Shown here: in pieces, positions 1-7,842 of the stretch
How positions within the stretch are numbered: position 1 is the stretch's first letter
How the letters are laid out: each line of letters opens with the position of its first letter
Source: an uncultured Verrucomicrobiota bacterium
Lineage (GTDB): Bacteria > Verrucomicrobiota > Kiritimatiellia > CAIVKH01
DNA length: 35,392 bases
Direction of reading: 5' to 3'
NCBI GenBank assembly: GCA_937996795.1
Contig: CALKUH010000034.1
Span: forward strand, 1-35,392
Position numbers and translations under genes: made by a program
The notes under the pieces: generated by a model
What the model was told of the DNA's origin: nothing
Database searches by the model: none
What the model saw: the letters and a program-made list of their open reading frames with translations, nothing else

Positions 1-418
1 AAGACCTCCTTTGATCGCCTCGAAAAAGCAGAGGCGCGGACTCCAAGCTCATGCCCTCCAGTGGGACCGCGAAGCCCCGTCCAAGGAACACAAGACAGGG
101 AGCCGCGCCCGGATGGGCGCGTCTCCGCTTGTCTCGCTCCTTGAACTGAAAATTCGCGGTTTTCTGGAGGAACGACACTGCGCAAAGCGCAATCAACTAA
201 ACGTTCAAAAAGAACAGCGACCTCTCGAAGTCGCACAGCAAAAGCTGATGGTTGACTCTATGACATGGCGAACCGACGGCGGCAAGCCGGAAGTAGAAAA
301 AAATTGCGAGGCAAAAGTGATGTGGCTTGAAGAGCACACGCAAAGAAACGAACAACTCACGCAAAAAATGTCATCCCCGCCCGGCGCGATTACCGAACCT
401 CAAAGCGGGCGATCTGCC
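1..418. other. Region without a recognisable gene
   Basis: I find no convincing gene here. A plus-strand reading frame opens at 11 and runs past 418 into the antisense of the next gene, but its translation is low-complexity, rich in charged residues and matches no family I know. Base composition looks lower in GC than the neighbouring genes. On the minus strand, downstream of the stop codon of the AlgJ-like gene, there is a T6 run at about 363-368 preceded by a GC-rich stretch. I could only pair about five bases into a stem, so a terminator is possible but not shown. Confidence 0.4.
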
Positions 419-1423
419 TCACTGAATCGGCAGCGGGACGAACCGCCAGGCATCGGCCTGCGTGAACTCGCGCGCGGCGAAACACCAGATCACGACACGC
501 TTGCCCTTGATGTAGGCAGGGTCCGTTTTCATCCGCCGCATCAGCGCGAGCCGCGACGCCGTCGCGCCGGAGCCGCGCACGCCCGCGACATCGACCGGGC
601 GCCCCAGCGCCGCCGCGAGCTGGTCCGCCAGCCCCGCGCCGGACGCATGCATGTCGCCGCCTGCGTGGAACACGAGCGTATGGCTGTCGCCCATCAGGAG
701 GATGGGACTGTCCAGCGCCGTCACAGGTTCGGCCCCTGAAAGGACGTCGAGCGTGATCGTCTCCGTCGCACTGCTCTTTTGCAGCACGGACAAATCGCCC
801 ACGAAGGAAACCTCCTTCGGCGCACGCGTCCACGCGACAGTGCCGGTGAGCGCGGGCCGCAATTGTTCCGCGTCGAGCCAGGCGAGGATCTCGTCCGCCG
901 CGCGGCGTATGCCCGCGCCGGACCAATGCGAATCGGTGCGGCAATACCATGCGCCGCCTTCGGGCGCCGATCCGAACGAGGCCGCGAGGTCCAACACCGA
1001 CACGCCGCGTTCCCGCAATTCGGACAGAAACGCGCGCAGCGGCGCCAGCGCGGCCTCCGCATCCGCGCGCGTGAGGCCAAGGCTTTCGGGATGGATTGCG
1101 GCTTTCGGCGGAACCGGAACGACGAGCAATTTGATCCCGAGATCCGTGAGCTGGCGGTTGAAGTCGTCGATCGGTTCCAGCGGGTCGCGATAGGCGGGAT
1201 TAAACGAAACCCCGGCGTCGATCGCCGCCTCGCCCCAGAACGGACCCACGGAGAGGAATCGCAAATCCGCGGGCAGATGGAGCCAGCCGTCCTGCCCGGC
1301 GATCACCGGCGCGCCGGCCTGGCGCGCCAGCACGTCGCCATACGGCGATGACGCGGGCGCGGATTGCGCACCGGTGCCACACGCGGACGCGGCGAAAGCA
1401 AGAACTGCGAGGAATCGTTTCAT
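419..1423 (-). CDS. AlgJ-like SGNH-fold O-acetyltransferase accessory protein
   Basis: The 334-residue product is probably exported and takes part in O-acetylation of an exopolysaccharide outside the inner membrane. The N-terminus is a hydrophobic signal (MKRFLAVLAFAASAC) with a weak lipobox-like end at Cys15. The SGNH-like signature of the AlgJ/AlgX/AlgV family is present: a GQDGWLHL motif near residue 43, a TDSHW motif giving the Asp164-His166 pair, and GDSH at 245-248 with the likely nucleophile Ser247. An in-frame start 12 codons upstream was rejected, because ATG at 1423 follows a GGGGAG ribosome site, overlaps the preceding stop as ATGA and makes the signal peptide terminal. It is the last gene of a four-gene minus-strand operon. 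AlgJ versus AlgX cannot be settled. It lacks the C-terminal extension of its upstream paralogue. Confidence 0.82.
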   Translation of the reverse strand: MKRFLAVLAFAASACGTGAQSAPASSPYGDVLARQAGAPVIAGQDGWLHLPADLRFLSVGPFWGEAAIDAGVSFNPAYRDPLEPIDDFNRQLTDLGIKLLVVPVPPKAAIHPESLGLTRADAEAALAPLRAFLSELRERGVSVLDLAASFGSAPEGGAWYCRTDSHWSGAGIRRAADEILAWLDAEQLRPALTGTVAWTRAPKEVSFVGDLSVLQKSSATETITLDVLSGAEPVTALDSPILLMGDSHTLVFHAGGDMHASGAGLADQLAAALGRPVDVAGVRGSGATASRLALMRRMKTDPAYIKGKRVVIWCFAAREFTQADAWRFVPLPIQ

Positions 1424-2970
1424 GGGATCAACTCTCCCCAGACCATGTCGGCCTGCCAAAATTCGTCGCCATCTAATTCACTGCGGTTCACGCCTTCAAG
1501 CACTTCCGCAACCGCGGACCACGGGCGCACGCGGAAGCAGGCCGTGTCGCCGGGGCGCAGGCGTCCGGCGGCGGTGCGCGTGTGGTTGGTCATGCTCCAC
1601 GCAAAGACGTACGCGGAGGCATTCGAGGGCGCGCCCGGGACGTCGATGTCGGCCAGGTGCACGGCGACGATATGGTCCGCATAGGGCACGCGACCCGGCA
1701 CCGGCATCGGCGCGATGGCGGCCACGCGCCCGCACCAGTCGGCGCCGCCGGCGGGCGCGGCGAGGAAAGCGGACGGCGCGGGCGCTCCGAGCGCCATCGG
1801 AATGGAACGCCAGTCGCCGAACACCGCTTCGCGCGCGGCGAATTGCCACACAACGACGCGCTTGCCCGCGAGCCGGTCGCGTCCGCGCGCGAGTTCGCGC
1901 GACAACTGATCGCGCGTCGCCCATGCGCCGGCATCGTTCCGCACGATCCGGTCCACACCGAAGCCGAGTTGCACGCTCAATTGCTCCGCGAATCCCGCGC
2001 CCTCGCCCCAGCCCAGCGCGTCCATGGAATAGATGTTGCTGAAACTGTCGCCGAGCAACAGGACCGGGGACGCGGGATCAGCCTGCCACACGCGATCCCC
2101 CACGCGCACGACCCGCACGGTCTGCACCTGCGCCGCGTCGAGCCCCGGCGGCCAGCCGGCCCCCAACATGCCCGCAAGGTCCCCGACGCCCGACACCGCG
2201 GCCTCGTCCCGCTCCCACGCGACAGGCGGCGCTGACACGTCCGCCACCTCGCGCACGCGCGACGCCACTGCGCGCGCCACGGCCTCCATGTGCGGGAAGG
2301 TCCAGTGCGTATCCGTGCGCAGGTACGGCACGCCATTGAGCGCCGCATCGCGCCACGCCTGATCGCAGTCGACCACCACGGCGCCCGTGTCCGCCAACTG
2401 CCGGAGCAGCGCCTGCCAGCGCTCCGCGCCGACGCGGGGCGGCATTCCCGCGACCAGGGTGTCCGCCGTATGCGCGGTCTTTCCGGGAACAGGCAGCAGC
2501 AGCAGCGTGATCCCGCGCGCGCGGAGCTGCCCGGCGAACTCGCGCACCGCGCGCACCATTGCCTCGTTTTGCGCTTCACCGGTGCGCATGGCCAGCGCAT
2601 CCACATCGGGACGGAAGTGCAGCCAGCCGTCCGCGCCGACGAGCACGCGCTCCGTCGCGAGGCGGAGGTGTTCGACCTTGAAGCGCTGGGCCGGCGCCAC
2701 GACACGACCCGTCAGCCAGCCGTCCTCGCGCAATCGCTCCTCAAACACATGCATCGCATTCATCAATGCGCGATTGGCGGCGAGCAACGACCGCTCCGCC
2801 GGGGCGACCGACCACTCGCGCCATGCGACCGGCAGCGCCGTTTTCCACTCCAGCGCCGCTGCGACGGCGAGCAAGATCGCGAGGGCCGCGACGTAAAGAC
2901 GGGCCGTGCGCGGACCCACACAGGTGGTCCCGATGTCCCGCTCGTCTGGCGTATGTCGTGTCGCGCGCAT
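1420..2970 (-). CDS. AlgX-like polysaccharide O-acetyltransferase, SGNH fold
   Basis: The 516-residue product is probably a membrane-anchored periplasmic acetyltransferase working with the MBOAT protein encoded just upstream. One hydrophobic segment (about residues 24-42) serves as anchor or uncleaved signal. The catalytic core shows GADGWLHF near 112, RTDTHW with Asp220 and His222, and LLGDSFSN with Ser309, matching the Asp-His and Ser elements known from AlgX. Residues from about 400 to 516 form an extra, probably beta-rich domain. This recalls the carbohydrate-binding domain of AlgX, but I cannot confirm homology by eye. The start overlaps the stop of the MBOAT gene (ATGA at 2967-2970 region), and its own stop overlaps the next start in the same way, so the three genes are probably translationally coupled. 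The polymer is unknown: no alginate polymerase or epimerase is in the window. Confidence 0.83.
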   Translation of the reverse strand: MRATRHTPDERDIGTTCVGPRTARLYVAALAILLAVAAALEWKTALPVAWREWSVAPAERSLLAANRALMNAMHVFEERLREDGWLTGRVVAPAQRFKVEHLRLATERVLVGADGWLHFRPDVDALAMRTGEAQNEAMVRAVREFAGQLRARGITLLLLPVPGKTAHTADTLVAGMPPRVGAERWQALLRQLADTGAVVVDCDQAWRDAALNGVPYLRTDTHWTFPHMEAVARAVASRVREVADVSAPPVAWERDEAAVSGVGDLAGMLGAGWPPGLDAAQVQTVRVVRVGDRVWQADPASPVLLLGDSFSNIYSMDALGWGEGAGFAEQLSVQLGFGVDRIVRNDAGAWATRDQLSRELARGRDRLAGKRVVVWQFAAREAVFGDWRSIPMALGAPAPSAFLAAPAGGADWCGRVAAIAPMPVPGRVPYADHIVAVHLADIDVPGAPSNASAYVFAWSMTNHTRTAAGRLRPGDTACFRVRPWSAVAEVLEGVNRSELDGDEFWQADMVWGELIP

Positions 2971-4406
2971 CAGAAGATGAAGTAAATGAAGGGATTAAAT
3001 TCCTCGACCATCATCACGACAACCGCTAGCACGCCCAGCGCGGTCGCGGCGATCAGGCGGACCGGCGTGAGCACGCGCGTCCAGTCCGCCGACTGCGGTG
3101 CGACCCACACGACGCACGCGGCGAGCGCCATGACGGCGAGGTGCGCCGGATGCCGGATGATCGCCGCGAGCAAACCGGCGGCGTCGAGCACGGCGCCCCA
3201 CCCGGTCATCGCCTGCAGGTACGCCACCGCATGCGCCAGCGACTCGGCGCGGAAGAAGACCCACGCGAAACAGACCAGCGCGAACGTGAGGGCGACACGC
3301 AGCGGGCGCGGACATGCGCGATAGACCGTGGTCCCGCCACACGCGCGTTCCACGGCAAGCAGCAGGCCGTGCACCGCACCCCAGGCGACAAACGTCCACG
3401 CCGCGCCGTGCCACAGACCGCCCAGCAACATCACCAGCAGCAGGTTCACGTAGGTCCGGCGCGGGCTGATGCGATTTCCGCCGAGCGGGATGTAGAGGTA
3501 GTCGCGCAGCCACGCGGAGAGCGAGATGTGCCAGCGCCGCCAGAAGTCGGTGATGGATTCCGCGCGATACGGCGAGTCGAAGTTTTTGGGGAAGACGAAG
3601 CCAAGGAGCAGGCCGAGGCCGATGGCCATGTCGGAGTAGCCGCTGAAATCGAAATAGATCTGGAACGCATAGGCCACCGCGCCGAGCCACGCATCGAGCG
3701 CGTGCAGGTCCGCCGCCCCGAAGGCGGTGTCCGCCACCTTGCCGCAGGGGTTCGCGAGCAGGATCTTTTTCGCGAGCCCGACGCAGAAGATCGCGATGCC
3801 GCGCGCGCATTTCTCCCACGTGTGGGTGCGCGAGCGGATCTGGTCCGCGAGTTCGTGGTAGCGGATGATCGGGCCCGCGACGAGTTGAGGGAACAGCGAG
3901 ACGTAGCAGGCGAAATCAATGAAGCTGCGCTGCGGCGCGGCGCGCCCGCGGTACACGTCGATCGTGTAGCTCATGGATTGGAACGTGTAGAAGCTGATGC
4001 CGAGCGGCAGCGTCACGCGCAGCACCGCGTCCCATCCGTCGAGCCCCAGCGCGTGCAGCGCGGCATTCGCGGCATCGACGCCGAAGTTGAAATATTTGAA
4101 GAACCCGAGCAGGCCGAGATTGGTGACGAGCGAGGTCCACAACGCGAGGCGCTGCGCGCGCGAACGCGGCCCGCCGGGTTCCAGCGCGGCATCCGCCGGA
4201 AGCCCCCGCACGAGGGCAAGTCCGCAGATGTAATCCACGGCCGTCGAGAACAGGAGCAGCAGGCAGAACAGCGGATTCGTCCACCCGTAGAACAGATAGC
4301 TCAAGACGGTCAGCACCAGCGAGCGCGCCCGCGGCGGCACGGCGAAGTACGCCAGCAGCGCAACGGGCAGGAAGTAGAACAGGAAAAATGGCGAGCTGAA
4401 GACCAT
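2970..4406 (-). CDS. MBOAT family O-acyltransferase (AlgI/DltB-like)
   Basis: The 478-residue polytopic inner-membrane protein is expected to move acetyl groups from a cytoplasmic donor across the membrane to periplasmic SGNH partners. The sequence is rich in hydrophobic segments and carries the AlgI-type landmarks: the N-terminal VFSSPFFLFYFLP segment, LPLGISFYTFQSMSY near 133-147, QIYFDFSGYSDMAIGLG near 249-265, FWRRWHISLSAWLRDYLYIPLGG near 288-310, and the GLWHGAAW motif with the conserved catalytic-type His333. Length fits the AlgI family. It starts at ATG 4406, three bases beyond the stop of the lipoprotein gene, and overlaps the AlgX-like gene. MBOAT followed by two SGNH proteins is the familiar pattern of alginate, cellulose and other exopolysaccharide acetylation systems. 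Confidence 0.92.
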   Translation of the reverse strand: MVFSSPFFLFYFLPVALLAYFAVPPRARSLVLTVLSYLFYGWTNPLFCLLLLFSTAVDYICGLALVRGLPADAALEPGGPRSRAQRLALWTSLVTNLGLLGFFKYFNFGVDAANAALHALGLDGWDAVLRVTLPLGISFYTFQSMSYTIDVYRGRAAPQRSFIDFACYVSLFPQLVAGPIIRYHELADQIRSRTHTWEKCARGIAIFCVGLAKKILLANPCGKVADTAFGAADLHALDAWLGAVAYAFQIYFDFSGYSDMAIGLGLLLGFVFPKNFDSPYRAESITDFWRRWHISLSAWLRDYLYIPLGGNRISPRRTYVNLLLVMLLGGLWHGAAWTFVAWGAVHGLLLAVERACGGTTVYRACPRPLRVALTFALVCFAWVFFRAESLAHAVAYLQAMTGWGAVLDAAGLLAAIIRHPAHLAVMALAACVVWVAPQSADWTRVLTPVRLIAATALGVLAVVVMMVEEFNPFIYFIF

Positions 4407-4409
4407 GCG

Positions 4410-6530
4410 CTAGCGTCCGACGTCGATGAACTCCGGCAAATCGAAGGCGTCGGTGCCGACCAGTCGGCGCTCCGCCTCCAGTTGCGGGTGCGCCTCACTC
4501 CGCTGCAGCACCAGGTCACGCCATTCACCGGGCTTCGGCATCGCACCAGGCATCGCTTCGCCGTCGAGGATGACCCAGTGATAGACCTGAACCATGCGGC
4601 TGCCGTCGATGGGGGGATGCGCCGGGTCCAGCTCGTAAACCGCGAGCGCCAGCGCGCGGCGATAGGGCGCGATTTCCGCGAGTGACGGAACCGCCGTCGC
4701 CTCGACGGCACGTGCGCGCAACCGCGTGCTGTCGGGCTCGGGCCGGTCGCCCACCCGCGCCCGGTTCAATTCATGGCGGCGGCGCGCCTCCTCGGGTCCG
4801 ATGAAGCGGCTGGAAATGGCGATGCCGTCCAACTCGCCATCCCACGTGCGGTCCCGCGAAGACTCATCGCCGAGGCGCAGTTCCGCCATCTCCCAGTCCG
4901 CAAACCCGCCGCGCAACTGCTGCGGGACCCGGACCGCACGTCCATCGCGGTAGACCGCAAGTTCCCCATCGCGATACGACACGATCAGGTGCGTCAGTTG
5001 TCCCGCGGCGACGGGGCCCAGATCCACCTGCGAATCATTGGCCGATCCATCCGCGCCGCTGTCCGGCGTGCGCAGGCGGAACACGAGGCGATCCCGCTCC
5101 TGACCCAGGACGAAGTTGGCGTTTCCAATCCGCTGGGAGAGCGCGATGATTCGGGCCGGCCCGTGGACGGCCACGCCGCGCGGACGGAGCGTGGCTTCGA
5201 TGGAGACCTCACTCGACCCCTTGCACGCGGCGACGATGCGCGCGCTGGCATCGGGCGCCACGTAGCTTCCGTTGCGGATGTCGAGCGCGTAGGCCGGCGT
5301 CAGGCGTCCGCCCCCAATCGGCGTCACGTCGCACTCGATTGCGTCGCCGCCCGCGGGGCCCGGCACGACGTTCCGCGTGTTGGCGTGGGACCAGCGGAAT
5401 ACAAGCCCTTCCTGCGTGCCCGGCCATTGCGCGCCCATCGATGGCGCGGTAGCCGCGGCCTGCGGCGAGTGGCCCGTGCGCTCGACTGAATACGACTCGC
5501 CGCCCGCCACCCAGAGATCCGGCGTGTAATCGCCGACGGCATTATCCGTGACCTGCGCCCACGCCTCAATGCGTTCCATCCGTTCGTCGAACCGGCCGAC
5601 CCAGATTTCGACGCCAGGCGCGGCCTTGGTTGCGCTGAGGCGCCCGCCTTCCGTGTCGTAGGGACCGGAGAGGGCCATGAAACGCGCGTGGTTGCTCCAG
5701 CGCGGATGGTACATCTTGCGCCCCGCGCCGCCGGGAATCGTGTTCACCGGCACGCGCCAGCGCTCCGTGCCATCCTCGGTGTGGATAAATACATTCCGAT
5801 GAGCGCCATCGAAGGTCCAGAAGAGGTAGCTGTTGTCCGGCGCGAGCGACGACCAACAGCCGCGGCCGAGCTGCGCCACGGAACCGTCGCGCGTGTTGAG
5901 GACCATGCCCTTCGGCCACGGGAACATGCCGCCGATGCGCGAGCCGTCGCGCGACACCTGCACGCTGTCGGTGCTCACGTCGCCGCGCCGCCACAGCTCC
6001 TCCACGCGACGCGGGTCGTCGACGGGGAACCGGACAATCCGGCGATACGGCGCATCGGGATTTTTCGAGCGCACGACAGCGGCGTACAGCCAGTCGCGCC
6101 CGGTGGCCGGATCGCGCCACAGGTCCAGCGCCGTACCCGTGCTGAGGCGTTGGGGCGTGCCGCCTTCGAACGGGATGCGGAAGATCGTCCCATCGCGCCA
6201 CCGGCTGAAGACGACGTAGGTGCCGTCCGGCGACAGGATCGGACGCTTGATCTGGTCGCCCGGCGCCCACAACGTGCGCGTGCGGCCCGTCTCCGTGTCA
6301 TAAGCCATGAGCGCGTGGTTGTTCCCCTTTTGGTGCAGGTCATCGCCCGCACCGCGATCCTGCACCCACACCGCTCGGGCGGGCGCGCCGGTGAGTTCGC
6401 GCAGGGAAACGCGATCCGCCTGTTCGACGGCGGCAGCGGCATTCGGTTCGGCGTTGCACGCGGCCAGCAGGAGGACGGACGGCAGGAAAACGACAAACGC
6501 GATGTGGCGGGTGATGAAGGACATGCTCAT
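4410..6530 (-). CDS. Lipoprotein with N-terminal beta-propeller and C-terminal LamG-like domain
   Basis: This 706-residue protein has no function I can name. A type II signal with lipobox LLAAC places the lipidated Cys at residue 25. Residues about 60-400 show repeated TolB/PD40-like blades (ILSPDGTYVVFSRW, QVSRDGSRIGGMF, SLAPDNSYLFWTFDG), suggesting a beta-propeller. Residues about 430-600 resemble a LamG/concanavalin-like sandwich ending in GELDGIAISSRFIGPEEA. Both folds commonly bind glycans or proteins, so a scaffold or polymer-binding role in the acetylation complex is reasonable inference. It is the first gene of the operon. The longest frame starts at a GTG at 6560; ATG at 6530 or 6524 gives a normal lipoprotein signal and is preferred, although the ribosome site is weak. 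Confidence 0.75.
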   Translation of the reverse strand: MSMSFITRHIAFVVFLPSVLLLAACNAEPNAAAAVEQADRVSLRELTGAPARAVWVQDRGAGDDLHQKGNNHALMAYDTETGRTRTLWAPGDQIKRPILSPDGTYVVFSRWRDGTIFRIPFEGGTPQRLSTGTALDLWRDPATGRDWLYAAVVRSKNPDAPYRRIVRFPVDDPRRVEELWRRGDVSTDSVQVSRDGSRIGGMFPWPKGMVLNTRDGSVAQLGRGCWSSLAPDNSYLFWTFDGAHRNVFIHTEDGTERWRVPVNTIPGGAGRKMYHPRWSNHARFMALSGPYDTEGGRLSATKAAPGVEIWVGRFDERMERIEAWAQVTDNAVGDYTPDLWVAGGESYSVERTGHSPQAAATAPSMGAQWPGTQEGLVFRWSHANTRNVVPGPAGGDAIECDVTPIGGGRLTPAYALDIRNGSYVAPDASARIVAACKGSSEVSIEATLRPRGVAVHGPARIIALSQRIGNANFVLGQERDRLVFRLRTPDSGADGSANDSQVDLGPVAAGQLTHLIVSYRDGELAVYRDGRAVRVPQQLRGGFADWEMAELRLGDESSRDRTWDGELDGIAISSRFIGPEEARRRHELNRARVGDRPEPDSTRLRARAVEATAVPSLAEIAPYRRALALAVYELDPAHPPIDGSRMVQVYHWVILDGEAMPGAMPKPGEWRDLVLQRSEAHPQLEAERRLVGTDAFDLPEFIDVGR

Positions 6531-6627
6531 AAACGTACGCGATTTAGACCGGATGACCACCCGGGTGTTCGAGCAAATTCACAAATGCCGCTTGTCGCGG
6601 GGGCGGCGCTGTGATAGCGCAAACCGC

Positions 6628-7842
6628 ATGCCGGGAACCGTTTCCAATCCGCCAGCGGTATGCCTCCTCATCAGCGCGTTCCATCCGCGCGTGGGCGGGG
6701 GCGAGACGCACGCGCGCCTGCTCGGGCGCGAGCTGAAGGCGCTCGGCACACCGGTGTTCGTGCTGACGCGCCGGCACGATGCGGCGCTGCCCGCGCACGA
6801 CGTGGTCGACGGCGTGCCCGTGGAACGCGTCGGCCCGGCCGGCGCGCCGCGCCTCGGCAAGTACCTCATGCTGCCCGCGACCCTGGCGGCCTTGATCCGC
6901 CGCCGCGCCGACTACGACATCCTCTACGTCTGCGGCCTGCGCGTGCTCGGGATCTCCGGCATGCTGGCGGGCCTGCTGCTGCGGAAACGCGTCGTGCTGC
7001 GGGCGGAGGCGTGCGGCGAATGGTCCGGCGCGTTCATCACCAACAGCGCGCCGGGCGAACCGGTGCGCCTGAATCCCGTCGTCCGCGCGCTGCTCGCCCT
7101 GCGCAACAGGCTCTATCGCAAGGCGGACCGCTTCCTCGCGATCTCCCGCGTCATCCGCGACGAATTCCGCGCGGGCGGCCTCCCGGATGCGCGCATCGCC
7201 ACGATCACCAACGGCATCGACCTCGCCTCGTTCCACCCGCCCGCGCCCGAAGCCCGCGCCCGCCTGCGCGCGCAGCTCGGCGTGTCCGATGCGTACGTGT
7301 TCGCGTACGCTGGAAAACTGAACCGCGGCAAGGGCCTGGAGATGCTGCTGCGCGCGTGGGTGCCCCTCGCCGCCCGCGAGCCGCGCGCGCGGTTGATGTT
7401 GATCGGCGGAGGCGGCACACAGTTTCTCTCCTGCGAAACGGAGTTGCGATCCTTCGTCGCGGCGAACCAACTCGATGCGAGCGTGATCTTCACCGGCTAC
7501 ACCGACCGCGTGGCCGACCATCTGCATGCGGCGGACGCCTTCGTATTTCCATCGGAGAACGAGGCGCTCGGCCTTGCCTTGATTGAGGGCATGGCGTGCG
7601 GCCTGCCCGCGCTGGCCTCGGCAACGGGCGGCATCCTCGATATCATTGAGGACCAGCGGAACGGGCGCCTCCTGCCGGTGGGCGATGAGCAGGCCTGGCG
7701 CGACGCGATGCTGGAGTTGATGGCGAATCCCGAGACAGGCAGACGCTGGGCTGAGGCCGGCATCCGGACGGCGCGCGAAAAGTTCGCGATCCGCGCTGTG
7801 GCGCGCGAACACATCGACCTCTTCCGCACGATCACCGCATGA
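6628..7842 (+). CDS. GT4-type glycosyltransferase (GT-B fold)
   Basis: The 404-residue cytoplasmic enzyme probably adds a sugar to a lipid-linked precursor of a surface polysaccharide. The N-terminal domain opens with VCLLISAFHPRVGGGE, the usual glycine-rich acceptor-domain loop. The donor domain carries AYAGKLNRGKG near 226-236, a GGG segment near 260, and the retaining-GT signature E312-x7-E320 within PSENEALGLALIEGMACG. The reading frame extends upstream to 6307 antisense to the lipoprotein gene. The homologous part begins at ATG 6628, so I start there. No clear Shine-Dalgarno sequence precedes this ATG, and a weak -35/-10 pair ends just before it, so a very short leader is possible. It overlaps the flippase gene by ATGA, indicating an operon, and is divergent from the acetylation operon. 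Confidence 0.88.
   Translation: MPGTVSNPPAVCLLISAFHPRVGGGETHARLLGRELKALGTPVFVLTRRHDAALPAHDVVDGVPVERVGPAGAPRLGKYLMLPATLAALIRRRADYDILYVCGLRVLGISGMLAGLLLRKRVVLRAEACGEWSGAFITNSAPGEPVRLNPVVRALLALRNRLYRKADRFLAISRVIRDEFRAGGLPDARIATITNGIDLASFHPPAPEARARLRAQLGVSDAYVFAYAGKLNRGKGLEMLLRAWVPLAAREPRARLMLIGGGGTQFLSCETELRSFVAANQLDASVIFTGYTDRVADHLHAADAFVFPSENEALGLALIEGMACGLPALASATGGILDIIEDQRNGRLLPVGDEQAWRDAMLELMANPETGRRWAEAGIRTAREKFAIRAVAREHIDLFRTITA

Noticed and set aside
11..739. Plus-strand frame at the left end
   Set aside because: About half is antisense to the AlgJ-like gene. The rest is low complexity, with no convincing ribosome site or family match.
419..4406. Calling the locus an alginate biosynthesis cluster
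   Set aside because: Only acetylation-type genes are present. No Alg8, Alg44, AlgE, AlgG or AlgL equivalents are visible, so the polymer cannot be named.
6307..6627. N-terminal extension of the glycosyltransferase, and a weak promoter at 6592-6618
   Set aside because: The extension is antisense to the lipoprotein gene and not GT-like. TTGTCG-N15-GATAGC has short spacing and poor -10 match, so it is not listed as a feature.
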